A stretch of DNA of 64,000 nucleotides from Siminovitchia fordii DSM 16014 = CIP 108821 (GCF_000374565.1 NZ_KB894705.1:1-64000), one strand, 5' to 3'. Positions 19,428 to 29,106 are shown, counted from the stretch's first letter. Notes: a model not told the origin generated them from the letters alone. Translations and numbers: made by a program.

Positions 19428-20894
19428 CTATTTCTCTTGTTTTTTTGCTTCATTCCAGTACAGTTCCAATTCCTCCAGCGAAAAATCGTCAAATGACCGC
19501 CCGCTTTTCTTGACTTTTCCCTCTATAAAAGCGAATCGTCTATAAAACTTTTCATTGGCCGCTTGCAATGCCTCTTCCGGATGGATTTTAGCAAGACGGG
19601 CCACATTAATGACCGCAAAAAGCAGGTCTCCCATTTCATCCAATTGGTTCCTCTTGTCTTGTTTCGCCAACTCTGCCTGAAATTCCTTTGTTTCTTCCCA
19701 TACTTTTTCCATAGCCTCTTCCGCATTATCCCAGTCAAAGCCTACTTTCGCCGCAGACTTTTGAACTTCATAAGCGCGCAGTAAAGCCGGAAGACCCTTT
19801 TCGATCTGGTCAAGGAGCGAGCCTTTATTGATTGGCTCTCCTTTTTCCTCCGCTTTGATCTGCTCCCAGTTGACAACAACTTCGTCCGCATTTTCTGCCT
19901 TTGTATCACCAAATACATGAGGATGCCTGCGAATCATTTTTTCGGAAATTCCTGCAACTATATCTTCAATGGAAAACATGCCGTCATCCTCGCCGATTTG
20001 CGCATGAAGCATGACCTGCAGCAGCACATCTCCAAGTTCTTCGATTATGTCATCAATATCATCGCGGTCAATGGCATCTAGCAGTTCATATGATTCTTCA
20101 ATCAAATATTTTTTCAACGAAAGGTGCGTCTGTTTTTTGTCCCATGGACATCCTTCCGGACCGCGAAGATCAGCAATAATTTCCCTTAATGTTGAAAACT
20201 CTTTTAAAGCAAGCTCCCTCGATGAGACCGGAGGAACATACACACTTGTTAAATTATCTAAAAAAGGCTGCCTGTCCAATTCAAACAATGGGATCGTCCT
20301 GATCTTTTCTTTGGAACTTCCTGCTGCCGTTACCACGGTGACTTCGTAATCGTCGGGATATTTTTGCATCAATGTGAGCTTCACATCTGACGCGACCATT
20401 TGGTCATATACCTGTGCAACAATGACGTGCTGTGAGATTTGTAGTTCATCCCGCCTCATCATTGTGCCGTCAAGCAGTTGAAAACCATCAATGGGGTCTA
20501 CGCGGACGGCGGTAAACAATGCATCCAGAAAACTTTGTCCGCCTTCAACCGTCACGTTAATTCCATGATTCCCACTTCTGTCCAGCAACAGCTGGACTGT
20601 TTTTTCTGCGATCAGCGGATGCCCGGGGACCGCATAGACGATATCTCTTTTCGATGCTTCATCAAGCAGAAGCTCGGTAATTTCTTCATACACAGCCTTG
20701 AATTGATCGTGCATTTCATAAATATGATCAAAAGATTGGTAGGAGATCCCTTCTTTTTCCAGTTGTTTTATAACCGGGTGCTCCTTAGTCCTCAAGAATA
20801 AATGATCTGCCTCTTTTAAAAGCCTATAGATGCCTAAGGGAAGCTGGTTCAAATCCCCTGCACCAAGCCCGGCAACTCTAATATTATTCATCAT
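19428..20894 (-). CDS. mazG: two-domain MazG NTP pyrophosphohydrolase with N-terminal methylase-like domain (YabN)
   Basis: A 488-residue fusion. Residues 1-220 form a tetrapyrrole methylase-like domain (GLGAGDLNQLPLGIYRLL, YAVPGHPLIAEKTV). Residues 230-488 carry the all-alpha MazG fold with GCPWDKKQTH, EESYELLDAID and EELGDVLLQVMLH, plus a second MazG repeat near EMGDLLFAVINVAR. It hydrolyses (d)NTPs and may clear damaged nucleotides. The start overlaps the yabM stop by 4 bp. Confidence 0.94.
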   Translation of the reverse strand: MMNNIRVAGLGAGDLNQLPLGIYRLLKEADHLFLRTKEHPVIKQLEKEGISYQSFDHIYEMHDQFKAVYEEITELLLDEASKRDIVYAVPGHPLIAEKTVQLLLDRSGNHGINVTVEGGQSFLDALFTAVRVDPIDGFQLLDGTMMRRDELQISQHVIVAQVYDQMVASDVKLTLMQKYPDDYEVTVVTAAGSSKEKIRTIPLFELDRQPFLDNLTSVYVPPVSSRELALKEFSTLREIIADLRGPEGCPWDKKQTHLSLKKYLIEESYELLDAIDRDDIDDIIEELGDVLLQVMLHAQIGEDDGMFSIEDIVAGISEKMIRRHPHVFGDTKAENADEVVVNWEQIKAEEKGEPINKGSLLDQIEKGLPALLRAYEVQKSAAKVGFDWDNAEEAMEKVWEETKEFQAELAKQDKRNQLDEMGDLLFAVINVARLAKIHPEEALQAANEKFYRRFAFIEGKVKKSGRSFDDFSLEELELYWNEAKKQEK

Positions 20895-22528
20895 TTTTGC
20901 CTCCTTTCTCCTCCAAGCCTGCTGAATCTTTTAAGCTTTGAATAATACGGAATGTGGCTGGTTTCTTCTTCTGTAAACAAGTTCATTCGCATCAAGACAG
21001 CCAGATAGACGAGACCTCCGACCAGAACACCTGTCAATGCGGCAACTGTACTAGATAGACGTCCTTGTATTCCCATAAGGTTGAGAACATAAAGCCACCC
21101 CTGCAAAACAACAGTCATGGCAACCGATGCTGATGCAAGGCGGACAAATGAATGCCAAAGAACGGACCGAATGGAAAAATAGCTTTTCAATTTCCACATA
21201 ATCAGTAGGCAGACTACGGATAGACCGATAACTGTCGCCCAAGCGGCGCCAGCCAACCCAAAGGCAGGGACGAGAATAAGATTTCCGAAATACTTGCAAA
21301 CAGTCCCCAACAATATATATTTAGCTGGAGCCATCATTTGCCCGAGCCCTTGTAAAATTCCCGATATAGTAATAATAACCGACGCTAAAAAAATAACCGT
21401 TGCCAAAACAGCGAGGACTCCGGAGCCGTCTTCATTTTTAAACAGCATGATATTAGTCGGCTTGATGATATTCATAAGCCCTGCAGCCGCTCCCAATCCG
21501 ACAGCAAGGCTTACCTTCAAGGAAGTAGCCACTTTCTTCTGTAGGGCTTCAGTATTCCCTTGTGTCCACGCTGCTGTCACTGCCGGAACAAGTGCCAGTG
21601 ACAGCGAAGTCGCCGCCACTGTTCCAAGCTGAATAAGCGGCTGGCCCCGATCGAAAACCCCCTTTAATGACTTCGCCTCTTCCATTCCCAAACCTGATTG
21701 TACAAGAAGTGAGTACAAGTTTAATGAATCGACCAATTGAAACAAAATTAAAAGAAGACCGCTAAAGCAAATGGCCGTCCCATGCAAAACCACTATTTTT
21801 CCTACAGTTAGCAGTTCCCTGACGGAAAGCCGTTGAAATGCAAATATTTTTAAACTGCTTTTCCGAACATAGTGCCCAAGCATGATAAGGCCTGTTAACC
21901 CTCCAATAACTGCTCCTGCCCAGGCTCCGCGCCCTGTTTCATAAAGAGAGAAGCCTCGATTGACGAGAAGATAGGAGATGGCCAAGATAGCAGCCACCCT
22001 GACAAACTGCTCCGTTACCTGGCTGATCGCCGTCGGAGCCATATTCCCATATCCCTGGAAAGCCCCTCTCCATACGGAAAGAAACGGAAGGAGCAAAAAC
22101 GGAAAAGCAACCACTTGGATAACAGGTTCGAGCAATGGATCTCCCATCTTGCCGGCAATGAATTTGGCACCGAAAAACACAAATAGGAACAAACTCATTC
22201 CAACAATAAGAAGTACAACAAATATTATCTGTAAAATCCGCTGTAAATCTTCTTGCCTTTCTCCGTTTTCCACGACCTGTTTTGCTACAAGCCTCGATAT
22301 GATAACCGGGAAACCAGATGCAGCCAGTACAGAAGCAATACCGTACAATGGATATACTTGCTGATATATGTAAAAACCTGTATCACCTACGATATTTTGA
22401 AAAGGAACACGATACACCGCGCTTAAGATCTTAATGGTGAAGGCAGCCATTGTCAGAATGACAGCGCCTTTTACCAAATGTCTTGAATCATCCGGCAAGC
22501 TCTCCCTCGCCTTTCTGCATAATTTCAT
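20891..22528 (-). CDS. yabM: polysaccharide/lipid flippase of the MOP superfamily (YabM-like)
   Basis: A 545-residue integral membrane protein with about 14 hydrophobic segments and the MATE/Wzx-type N-terminus (LVKGAVILTMAAFTIKILSAVYRVPFQNIVG). It is related to SpoVB and MurJ-like lipid II flippases; the precise substrate is not known. It is coupled to mazG by an ATGA overlap and lies downstream of spoVT. Confidence 0.9.
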   Translation of the reverse strand: MKLCRKARESLPDDSRHLVKGAVILTMAAFTIKILSAVYRVPFQNIVGDTGFYIYQQVYPLYGIASVLAASGFPVIISRLVAKQVVENGERQEDLQRILQIIFVVLLIVGMSLFLFVFFGAKFIAGKMGDPLLEPVIQVVAFPFLLLPFLSVWRGAFQGYGNMAPTAISQVTEQFVRVAAILAISYLLVNRGFSLYETGRGAWAGAVIGGLTGLIMLGHYVRKSSLKIFAFQRLSVRELLTVGKIVVLHGTAICFSGLLLILFQLVDSLNLYSLLVQSGLGMEEAKSLKGVFDRGQPLIQLGTVAATSLSLALVPAVTAAWTQGNTEALQKKVATSLKVSLAVGLGAAAGLMNIIKPTNIMLFKNEDGSGVLAVLATVIFLASVIITISGILQGLGQMMAPAKYILLGTVCKYFGNLILVPAFGLAGAAWATVIGLSVVCLLIMWKLKSYFSIRSVLWHSFVRLASASVAMTVVLQGWLYVLNLMGIQGRLSSTVAALTGVLVGGLVYLAVLMRMNLFTEEETSHIPYYSKLKRFSRLGGERRQK

Positions 22529-22769
22529 CCGGAAGCCATTATATCATATATAGAAAGCGGCAGCGTTCCTTTAACGACAGACAGACTGGTGTGGCTCTGA
22601 CAAAATGGGAATGCCGCTTATCATCGTAAAACCAGACGAGAGCAGGAAAAGACCAGTTCCCAGACGAATAGGCCGATATTGGCTTTTCGGAGGAAATCAG
22701 ATTTTGAATAAACATCCGTAATATCTCACAATTCAACATAGCAAGATCATTTTTTCCATAAAACAGAAT

Positions 22770-22793
22770 CGGGCTCGGCAAATGCCAAGCCCG
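22770..22793 (-). terminator. spoVT terminator
   Basis: Strong 11-bp stem with a 2-nt loop (CGGGCTTGGCA / TGCCGAGCCCG, one mismatch-like G-T pair). The downstream minus-strand tail (ATTCTGTTTT) is only partly T-rich. The remaining 240 bp before yabM contain nothing I can identify. Confidence 0.7.
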
Positions 22794-22814
22794 CTCCCTG
22801 TTATGAATATTAAC

Positions 22815-23351
22815 TCAAGATTCCATTTGTCTCGCCAAAAAACTAGCTGCGGTTTCTGCTGATTTTTGCTCAACTTCACCGATCGTCTTGTCCTTTGAAA
22901 AAATAACGACCGCGCCGATAGGGTCACCGCTTGCGATGATAGGAGCAATGGCATACGAGGCAATCTCTTCCTCAACACCCTCCACAAGCGACAGGGTACC
23001 GGCTGTTGTTTCCAGCTTTGACGTCCGGTTGTGCATGGCCTGTTCAATCATTTCGCTGTTGTTTTTATTTATATAATCCTTCTTTGAACTCCCGGCTACA
23101 GCTATTACCGCGTCCCTATCACAAATCAGGACTGAACTGCCAAGACTATCGTATAATGCTTCGCCATATTCTTTTGCAAAATCGCCCAATTCATTAATCG
23201 GGGAGTATTTTTTTAGTATGACCTCGCCCTCGCGGTCTACAAAAATCTCGAGAGGGTCTCCTTCCCGGATCCTGAGCGTCCTTCGAATTTCTTTCGGTAT
23301 TACTACTCTTCCCAGATCATCAATACGACGAACTATTCCTGTTGCCTTCAT
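22815..23351 (-). CDS. spoVT: stage V sporulation transcriptional regulator SpoVT
   Basis: Regulator of sigma-G genes in the forespore. The 178-residue protein has an N-terminal AbrB-type swapped-hairpin DNA-binding domain (MKATGIVRRIDDLGRVVIPKEIRRTL) and a C-terminal GAF-like domain (about 60-178). The start at 23351 has AGAGAGG 9 nt upstream and gives the known family length. Its DNA-binding domain is closely similar to AbrB, encoded at 43422 in this window. Confidence 0.96.
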   Translation of the reverse strand: MKATGIVRRIDDLGRVVIPKEIRRTLRIREGDPLEIFVDREGEVILKKYSPINELGDFAKEYGEALYDSLGSSVLICDRDAVIAVAGSSKKDYINKNNSEMIEQAMHNRTSKLETTAGTLSLVEGVEEEIASYAIAPIIASGDPIGAVVIFSKDKTIGEVEQKSAETAASFLARQMES

Positions 23352-23486
23352 CACAAGTTGCCTCTCTTTCATCAGATGATTTCCGGAAAATCCAAATTGA
23401 AACTTGAGGGTGCCCGTTATAGGGCAGCCCATTTTTCGTTTTCCTGCAAGAACCTTTTTTAAATTGATTGTCTTGGTTGTTGGAAA

Positions 23487-23517
23487 TAGTATCTTTCAAA
23501 AAAATAGGTTCTATACA
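23487..23517 (-). promoter_or_regulatory. sigma-G-type promoter of spoVT
   Basis: Minus strand: TGTATA (23512-23517), 18 bp, GATACTA (23487-23493), close to the sigma-G consensus TGAATA/CATACTA. spoVT is sigma-G dependent in B. subtilis. The surrounding 330-bp mfd-spoVT gap contains no other clear feature and no strong mfd terminator. Confidence 0.6.
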
Positions 23518-23684
23518 TAAACTGCTCATTTTTGGGTCAAATTTCTTTTTTTAGATTTTTTTCTGATGAATGTGAGTATCCTGTTCGTCAGCATTGGAAG
23601 GAAAAAGCCGACGTTTTTACTGACATTCCTGCTCGATCCTGCAACGGTGCCGTAATTGGTAGTCGGGACCATTTCTATCGGTCA

Positions 23685-26600
23685 TTATACAGGCGCTTGC
23701 TCTTTCCTGGCCGTATTCAATTCTTTAATGATATCTGTTGCAATAGAAAGCCATTCATCCGTTGACAGCCTGCTGATTTGCAAGGTGATTTTCAATTGGC
23801 TGCCCTCCATGCCAAGACCCACAATCCGGCCATGACGATTGGTTACCTCGAATACTTTCCTTCCATCGATCTCATTCGTGCCTTCCTCCGAAAAGTAAAT
23901 GACGATTTCTCCTTTGGACTGCTTGATCAATTCAAGCTTGATAGACCGGGCGTAGACTTTCATTTCCGCAACAGTAAACAAATAGCCCACTTGCTCCGGG
24001 TAGTCACCAAAGCGGTCAATCATTTCTTCCTTGAGCTCATCCGCTTCTTCCAATGACTCTATATTGCGGAAACGCTTATACATTTCAATTTTCTGCTGAC
24101 TGTCAGAAATATAGGCATCCGGGATATAGGCATCCAAATCCAATTCAACCTCAAAGGATGGGACTGCATCAGCAGGAGTGCCTCCCTTACGTTCTTCAAT
24201 TGCCTCTTTTAGCATCTGGGAGTATAAATCAAAGCCTACAGAATCAATAAACCCATGCTGCTGTGCTCCGAGCAGATTACCGGCACCCCGGATGGATAAA
24301 TCCCGCATAGCAATTTTAAAACCCGAACCAAGCTCAGTAAATTCTTTGATGGCCTGAAGTCTTTTTTCTGCAATTTCCGTCAAAACTTTATCTTTCCGGT
24401 ACGTAAAATAGGCATAGGCCACGCGGTTGGAACGCCCGACTCTTCCTCTTAGCTGATACAACTGAGAAAGCCCCATCCGGTCAGCATCATGAACGATCAA
24501 TGTATTGACACTCGGTATGTCTACCCCTGTTTCGATGATTGTTGTCGTAACAAGCACATCGAATTCACCGTCCAAAAAGCTTAGAATGACGGATTCGAGC
24601 TCCGATTCCCCCATCTGGCCATGTGCGTAAGCAACACGCGCATCAGGAACAAGCATGGAGATTTCCTCCGCTTTCCTTTCAATATCTTCCACACGATTAT
24701 ATAGGAAGTACACCTGCCCATCACGCGCCAATTCACGTTCAATCGCTTCTTTAACAAATACTCCGTTATATTCCATGACATATGTTTGGACAGGAAAACG
24801 GTTTTCCGGTGGTGTTTCAATAACGGACAAGTCCCGCACACCAAGCATGGACATATGAAGTGTCCGCGGGATAGGGGTAGCCGTTAAAGTCAGTACGTCC
24901 ACGTTTGTTTTCAATTGCTTGATTTTTTCCTTGTGGGAGACACCAAAACGCTGTTCTTCATCAACAATAAGAAGCCCAAGATCTGCAAATTTAATATCTT
25001 TTGATAAAAGGCGATGAGTCCCGATGACAAGGTCAATTGTCCCGTTTTTCAACCCTTTGGAGGTTTCTGTCTGCTGCTTCTTCGTTCTGAAGCGGCTGAG
25101 CAGACTTATATTAATGGGATAGCCGTTAAATCTTTCTTTTATTGTTTCAAAATGTTGCTGGGCAAGAATGGTAGTCGGGACAAGAATGGCCACCTGCTTT
25201 CCATCCATAATCGCTTTGAATGCAGCCCGGATTGCGACTTCTGTTTTTCCGTAACCGACATCTCCGCAAAGCAGCCGATCCATCGGGCGTTCTCTCTCCA
25301 TATCACGTTTGATTTCCGTAATCGACCTAATCTGATCGTCTGTTTCCTGATAAGGAAAAGATAATTCAAACTCCCTCTGCATATCGCTGTCCGGAGAAAA
25401 AGCATATCCTTTTGTCGCTTCACGTTCGGCGTACAGCTTAATGAGTTCATCGGCAATATCTTTGACCGATGACTCGACTTTTTTCTTAACCCGCTTCCAG
25501 TCATTACCGCCCAGTTTATACATTTTCGGTTCCTTGCCTTCTGAACCGACATATTTCTGGACAAGTTCGATCTGGTCAACCGGGACGTATAAGGTATCAT
25601 TCCCTTGGTAGGAAATATTCAAATAATCTTTATGGACACCCTTAATTTCTAATGTTTCAATGCCTAAGTACTTCCCGATTCCATGATTGACATGGACAAC
25701 GTAATCACCGGGGTTCAATTCTGAATAACTCTTGATTCGCTCTGCATTGGACAGCTTTTGCCGGCGTTTCATTTTTCTGGTTTTCTTATTGAAAACTTCT
25801 TCCTCTGTCACCACGGCCAATTTTAATGACGGAAGTTCAAAGCCCGTGTTCAAGGAGCCTTTAACAATTTGGATGCCTACAAACTTCCCCGATTCCTCTG
25901 CAATAGCAGCTTCTACTCCATAATCGCGCAAAACAGACTGCATTTTTTGGCTTCGTTCTTCATCCGGAGCAAGAAAAACAACCGCCATGCCATTTTTTCT
26001 CCAGCGCTCTACTTCTGATGCAAGCAAATGCATCTGGCCATGGAAGTTTTGCATCAATTTACATGGGACATTTGCGATATTTTGAGGACTCGTATTTGGA
26101 ACGTGCCGTAAAAACAACGACAAATAAATCCTCGGCATCGGAGCCTCCGCCAACAGCTCGTTCAAGGAATGGGCAATTTCCAGATCATGAGTAATTTGCC
26201 CATGTTCAAGGACTGATGTGAACCACTCGGCCTCTTCCTTTTCCAGACGTTCATTCATTTCCTGGATCCGGCTCAACTCATCCAATATTAATAGGGCGTC
26301 ACGAGAAACATAGTCTAGCAAACTGGCAGCCGGATTATAGGCCAATTGCATATATTTAAAAAATTGCTCGGGCTTTTGTCCATTTCTCATTTGCTCAATG
26401 TCAGCACCGATATTTTGCATCAACTGCTCTTTTGTTAAATCTTTTTTTACCTTTTTCAATGAACTGCCAAGGCTTTTTTCAAGCTTACCGGCGGCTTGGA
26501 AAAGTTCACCCACGCCAACAGGCGACTCCGTTGCAGGCCCTATGACGACATGTGACAGATTTTCCTTTGAACGCTGATCTTCAATTGAAAATGTCCGGAT

Positions 26601-27209
26601 GGAATCGACTTCCACATCAAAAAGTTCAATTCTAATGGGATCATCCTCCGTCAGCGGGTAAATATCCAAAATTCCTCCCCGTATACTGAACTCTCCCGGG
26701 GCACTGACCATATCCGTCCGGTTATAACCCATTTGAACGAGCAGCGGCAATTGCTTGTCCAGATCCAGCTCCGAACCAGTTTTAATATGGAGCTGCAGTT
26801 TTTTCCATACATCTGAAGGCGGCAATGCTTTTCTTAGCCCTGCCATCGGCACGACAAAAACACCCTGACGCCCAGACACCATATAATTCAGTGTCTCTAT
26901 CCGCTGTGACCTGAGCTCCGGACTTGCTACGCCAAGTTCGGATGCAATCAATTCATTCGCAGGGTATAAAAACAGTTGATCTTCATCCACTAATTGTGAA
27001 AGGTCTTCATAAAGTTTTTGTGCTTGAAGCAAATTATGTGTGACAACAATCAGAGATTTACCCGTTTCATTTACCGCCGCAGCTATTAGCAGGGCTCGTA
27101 CGGACCCTGAAAGGCCCGCCACAAGTTGTTCGCGGATTCCTTCCTTGACTCCGGCAATCACTGACTGCAGTTCACTTTGCTGTAAAATCAGATTTCGTAA
27201 ACCACGCAT
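23685..27209 (-). CDS. mfd: transcription-repair coupling factor
   Basis: SF2 translocase that removes stalled RNA polymerase and recruits UvrA. The 1174-residue protein has the UvrB-homology region at the N-terminus, the CarD-like RNA polymerase interaction domain (NPGDYVVHVNHGIGKYLGIE, about 500), Walker A CGDVGYGKTEVA (about 645), the DEEQRFG Walker B box, helicase motif VI region and the C-terminal TRCF domain. ATG at 27209 has GAGGAG upstream; a 13-residue longer frame lacks such a site. Confidence 0.97.
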   Translation of the reverse strand: MRGLRNLILQQSELQSVIAGVKEGIREQLVAGLSGSVRALLIAAAVNETGKSLIVVTHNLLQAQKLYEDLSQLVDEDQLFLYPANELIASELGVASPELRSQRIETLNYMVSGRQGVFVVPMAGLRKALPPSDVWKKLQLHIKTGSELDLDKQLPLLVQMGYNRTDMVSAPGEFSIRGGILDIYPLTEDDPIRIELFDVEVDSIRTFSIEDQRSKENLSHVVIGPATESPVGVGELFQAAGKLEKSLGSSLKKVKKDLTKEQLMQNIGADIEQMRNGQKPEQFFKYMQLAYNPAASLLDYVSRDALLILDELSRIQEMNERLEKEEAEWFTSVLEHGQITHDLEIAHSLNELLAEAPMPRIYLSLFLRHVPNTSPQNIANVPCKLMQNFHGQMHLLASEVERWRKNGMAVVFLAPDEERSQKMQSVLRDYGVEAAIAEESGKFVGIQIVKGSLNTGFELPSLKLAVVTEEEVFNKKTRKMKRRQKLSNAERIKSYSELNPGDYVVHVNHGIGKYLGIETLEIKGVHKDYLNISYQGNDTLYVPVDQIELVQKYVGSEGKEPKMYKLGGNDWKRVKKKVESSVKDIADELIKLYAEREATKGYAFSPDSDMQREFELSFPYQETDDQIRSITEIKRDMERERPMDRLLCGDVGYGKTEVAIRAAFKAIMDGKQVAILVPTTILAQQHFETIKERFNGYPINISLLSRFRTKKQQTETSKGLKNGTIDLVIGTHRLLSKDIKFADLGLLIVDEEQRFGVSHKEKIKQLKTNVDVLTLTATPIPRTLHMSMLGVRDLSVIETPPENRFPVQTYVMEYNGVFVKEAIERELARDGQVYFLYNRVEDIERKAEEISMLVPDARVAYAHGQMGESELESVILSFLDGEFDVLVTTTIIETGVDIPSVNTLIVHDADRMGLSQLYQLRGRVGRSNRVAYAYFTYRKDKVLTEIAEKRLQAIKEFTELGSGFKIAMRDLSIRGAGNLLGAQQHGFIDSVGFDLYSQMLKEAIEERKGGTPADAVPSFEVELDLDAYIPDAYISDSQQKIEMYKRFRNIESLEEADELKEEMIDRFGDYPEQVGYLFTVAEMKVYARSIKLELIKQSKGEIVIYFSEEGTNEIDGRKVFEVTNRHGRIVGLGMEGSQLKITLQISRLSTDEWLSIATDIIKELNTARKEQAPV

Positions 27210-27252
27210 GACTTTCTCCTCTTTCCAGAAAATGGAACGAAGATTCAAACGG

Positions 27253-27277
27253 AAAAATGCTTTGGTCCAACCAAAGC
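27253..27277 (-). terminator. fin terminator
   Basis: Perfect 8-bp stem GCTTTGGT/ACCAAAGC with a 3-nt loop, followed on the minus strand by ATTTTTCC. Lies between fin and mfd. Confidence 0.8.
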
Positions 27278-27279
27278 TT

Positions 27280-27510
27280 TTAATGGATCAAATAATCATA
27301 TTGATGCAAGTCGGGGTTGCGTGAGAAAGCTTCGTGGCAATCTTCGCAAATCGCTTGAATATGAAGGTCTCCGTCCGTTTGATATGTGACCATTTCCTGT
27401 CTCTCTTGTTCCGTTAGTTTGTGTAAACCCAATTGTTGGGATGGTATTATATGATTTTCAATAGAGCCTAATTTTGCCGAACAATGGCGGCAAAAGTAAT
27501 GGACAGTCAT
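27280..27510 (-). CDS. fin: anti-sigma-F factor Fin
   Basis: A 76-residue protein with two zinc-ribbon Cys pairs (YFCRHCSAKLG at the N-terminus and AICEDCHEAFSRNP near the C-terminus), as in B. subtilis Fin (YabK), which inhibits sigma-F to allow the switch to sigma-G. ATG at 27510 has GAGGAG about 9 nt upstream and gives the exact family length; an 8-residue longer reading is rejected. A near-perfect sigma-F/G promoter lies upstream. Confidence 0.93.
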   Translation of the reverse strand: MTVHYFCRHCSAKLGSIENHIIPSQQLGLHKLTEQERQEMVTYQTDGDLHIQAICEDCHEAFSRNPDLHQYDYLIH

Positions 27511-27545
27511 ACCATTCACTCCTCGGCAAGGCAATTTTTACTATT

Positions 27546-27576
27546 TAGTATGAACGCCTATGCCCGGAGTTATTCA
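27546..27576 (-). promoter_or_regulatory. sigma-F/sigma-G promoter of fin
   Basis: Minus strand: TGAATA (27571-27576), 18 bp, CATACTA (27546-27552), a full match to the sigma-G consensus. The sigma-F reading is GAATA, 15 bp, GTTCATACT. It overlaps the end of pth. fin is forespore-specific in B. subtilis. Confidence 0.75.
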
Positions 27577-28140
27577 TCCATTGGAGTTAAATCGGTTCAT
27601 AACTTCAAGAAAAGGTTTTTCCAGCCATTCTTCACATGCATCCGCACATGTTTGTATGACAGATTGCATTTCATCCCACTCATCACTTGAGAAGCGTCCC
27701 AATACATAATCGGGAACCTTTATTCCCTCCGGCGGTCTGTTAATTCCGATCCGGATCCGATTAAATTCAGATGTACCCAAATGCTGAATGGTCGATTTCA
27801 TTCCATTATGGCCGCCTGCACTCCCTTTTTGCCTCAGTCTGATTTTACCAACAGGCAAATCAAGATCATCATAGATAACAAGTACATTTTCTACGGGGAT
27901 TTTGTAATAGTCCGCCAGCGGCCGGATACTTTCCCCTGATAAATTCATATATGTCAATGGTTTTAATAATATGGCTTTTTCACCGTTTTTGTTTATATTG
28001 GCAAACAGCCCACTAAACTTGGCATCACTTAACTTTACCCCATTACGGGAAGCCAGCTCATCGATCACTTCGAAGCCGATGTTATGCCTTGTTTTTTCAT
28101 AACGGGGACCAGGATTTCCCAGTCCAACTATAAGCTTCAT
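27574..28140 (-). CDS. pth: peptidyl-tRNA hydrolase
   Basis: Releases peptides from drop-off peptidyl-tRNA; known as spoVC in B. subtilis. The 188-residue protein has [18 protein letters not shown] (with the catalytic His), [12 protein letters not shown] and [18 protein letters not shown] followed by GGHNGMKS. The start at 28140 gives the normal length; an upstream in-frame extension is not supported. Confidence 0.96.
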   Translation of the reverse strand: MKLIVGLGNPGPRYEKTRHNIGFEVIDELASRNGVKLSDAKFSGLFANINKNGEKAILLKPLTYMNLSGESIRPLADYYKIPVENVLVIYDDLDLPVGKIRLRQKGSAGGHNGMKSTIQHLGTSEFNRIRIGINRPPEGIKVPDYVLGRFSSDEWDEMQSVIQTCADACEEWLEKPFLEVMNRFNSNG

Positions 28141-28242
28141 CCAACAACACACCCCAGACATTTTCAACAGATGGTTTATTTTTATAATTTTAAAGTGAAA
28201 ATATTTCACAATAAAGGACTGTCTATCTTTGTACAAGCGGGG

Positions 28243-28268
28243 AAAAAGCGCAACCGTCTTGGCTGCGC
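28243..28268 (-). terminator. ctc terminator
   Basis: Minus-strand stem GCGCAGCC/GGTTGCGC with a short loop, followed by TTTTTCC, between ctc and pth. Confidence 0.8.
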
Positions 28269-28284
28269 CTATATTCCGTATGAT

Positions 28285-28914
28285 TTATTCCTTTTCTTCC
28301 GTATCTGTATTTTCTGAATCAGCGGCTTTTTCCGTCTCTGTTTCCTCTTCCGACGGTTCAGCTTCAACTCTTGGAGCCAGAATTGTTGCAATTGGTTCAT
28401 CGTCTTCATGGTTAATCGTGATTGGATAATTCCCACGGATTTCACCAATGGAGATTGTATCCCCGATTCCAAGCCCAGAAATATCGACATTGATAATCTC
28501 TGGAATTTCATCTGGCTTAGCTGTAACAACAACTTCGTGAAGGATTTGTTGAAGTACCCCTCCGTCTCTTACGCCCTCTGCATCTTCAGATAATTCGACT
28601 CGTACATTCGCTTCAATTTCCTGAGACATATCGACGGCTAAAAAATCGGCATGGATCACTTCTTTTTTGATCGGGTCTTCCTGGTATTCATGCAAGATGA
28701 CATTTAGCTTTTTACCATCAACATCAAGGCTGATAACGCCATTTCGGCCAACCTCGCGCATCGTTCTAATAAATTCACCGTTGTCGATGGAAATAGGGGT
28801 ATTATCCGTCTTATAACCATAGATAATAGCCGGAATACCTCCCTGCTCCCTTAATTCCCGCAACTGGGAACGTCGGTCGCTTGTCCTTTCTGTTGCCTTC
28901 AATACATTAACCAT
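28285..28914 (-). CDS. ctc: 50S ribosomal protein L25 / general stress protein Ctc
   Basis: A 209-residue, two-domain L25 (TL5-type) protein: the N-terminal 5S rRNA-binding domain (GGIPAIIYGYKTDNTPISID) and a C-terminal domain ending in a Glu-rich acidic tail (about 180-209). Ctc replaces L25 under stress in B. subtilis. A sigma-B promoter is visible upstream. It also follows prs, so it may be read from both. Confidence 0.95.
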   Translation of the reverse strand: MVNVLKATERTSDRRSQLRELREQGGIPAIIYGYKTDNTPISIDNGEFIRTMREVGRNGVISLDVDGKKLNVILHEYQEDPIKKEVIHADFLAVDMSQEIEANVRVELSEDAEGVRDGGVLQQILHEVVVTAKPDEIPEIINVDISGLGIGDTISIGEIRGNYPITINHEDDEPIATILAPRVEAEPSEEETETEKAADSENTDTEEKE

Positions 28915-28964
28915 TTAGCACCTTCTCCTAACCTAATGTTGTCAAAAGTACTCTATCCATATTT

Positions 28965-28990
28965 ATACCTTAACATACATTCGGTTAAAC
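28965..28990 (-). promoter_or_regulatory. sigma-B promoter of ctc
   Basis: Minus strand: GTTTAA (28985-28990), 14 bp, AGGTAT (28965-28970); sigma-B consensus is GTTTAA, 12-14 bp, GGGTAT. ctc is the classical sigma-B gene of B. subtilis, so sequence and expectation agree. Confidence 0.75.
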
Positions 28991-29052
28991 CTCTAGGCAG
29001 GAAGAAAATAAATTTTCTAACTTATTGAAATTTGCACACTGATTTTCAACAT

Positions 29053-29106
29053 CACAAGCCAGACGCCTCCGAAGGAAGAGGATGCCTTAAGTAGCGCTGG
29101 CTTGTG
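29053..29106. other. long inverted repeat between prs and ctc
   Basis: A perfect 10-bp inverted repeat, CACAAGCCAG and CTGGCTTGTG, encloses 34 bp. No T run follows on the minus strand, so it is not a standard terminator. It could be an mRNA processing or stability element in the prs-ctc transcript. Confidence 0.5.

Noticed and set aside
22539-22781. 80-codon minus-strand frame between spoVT and yabM
   Set aside because: Its start lies inside the spoVT terminator and no Shine-Dalgarno or family match is present.
25139-25600. 153-codon minus-strand frame within mfd
   Set aside because: Alternate frame of the conserved helicase core of mfd, without a start site of its own.
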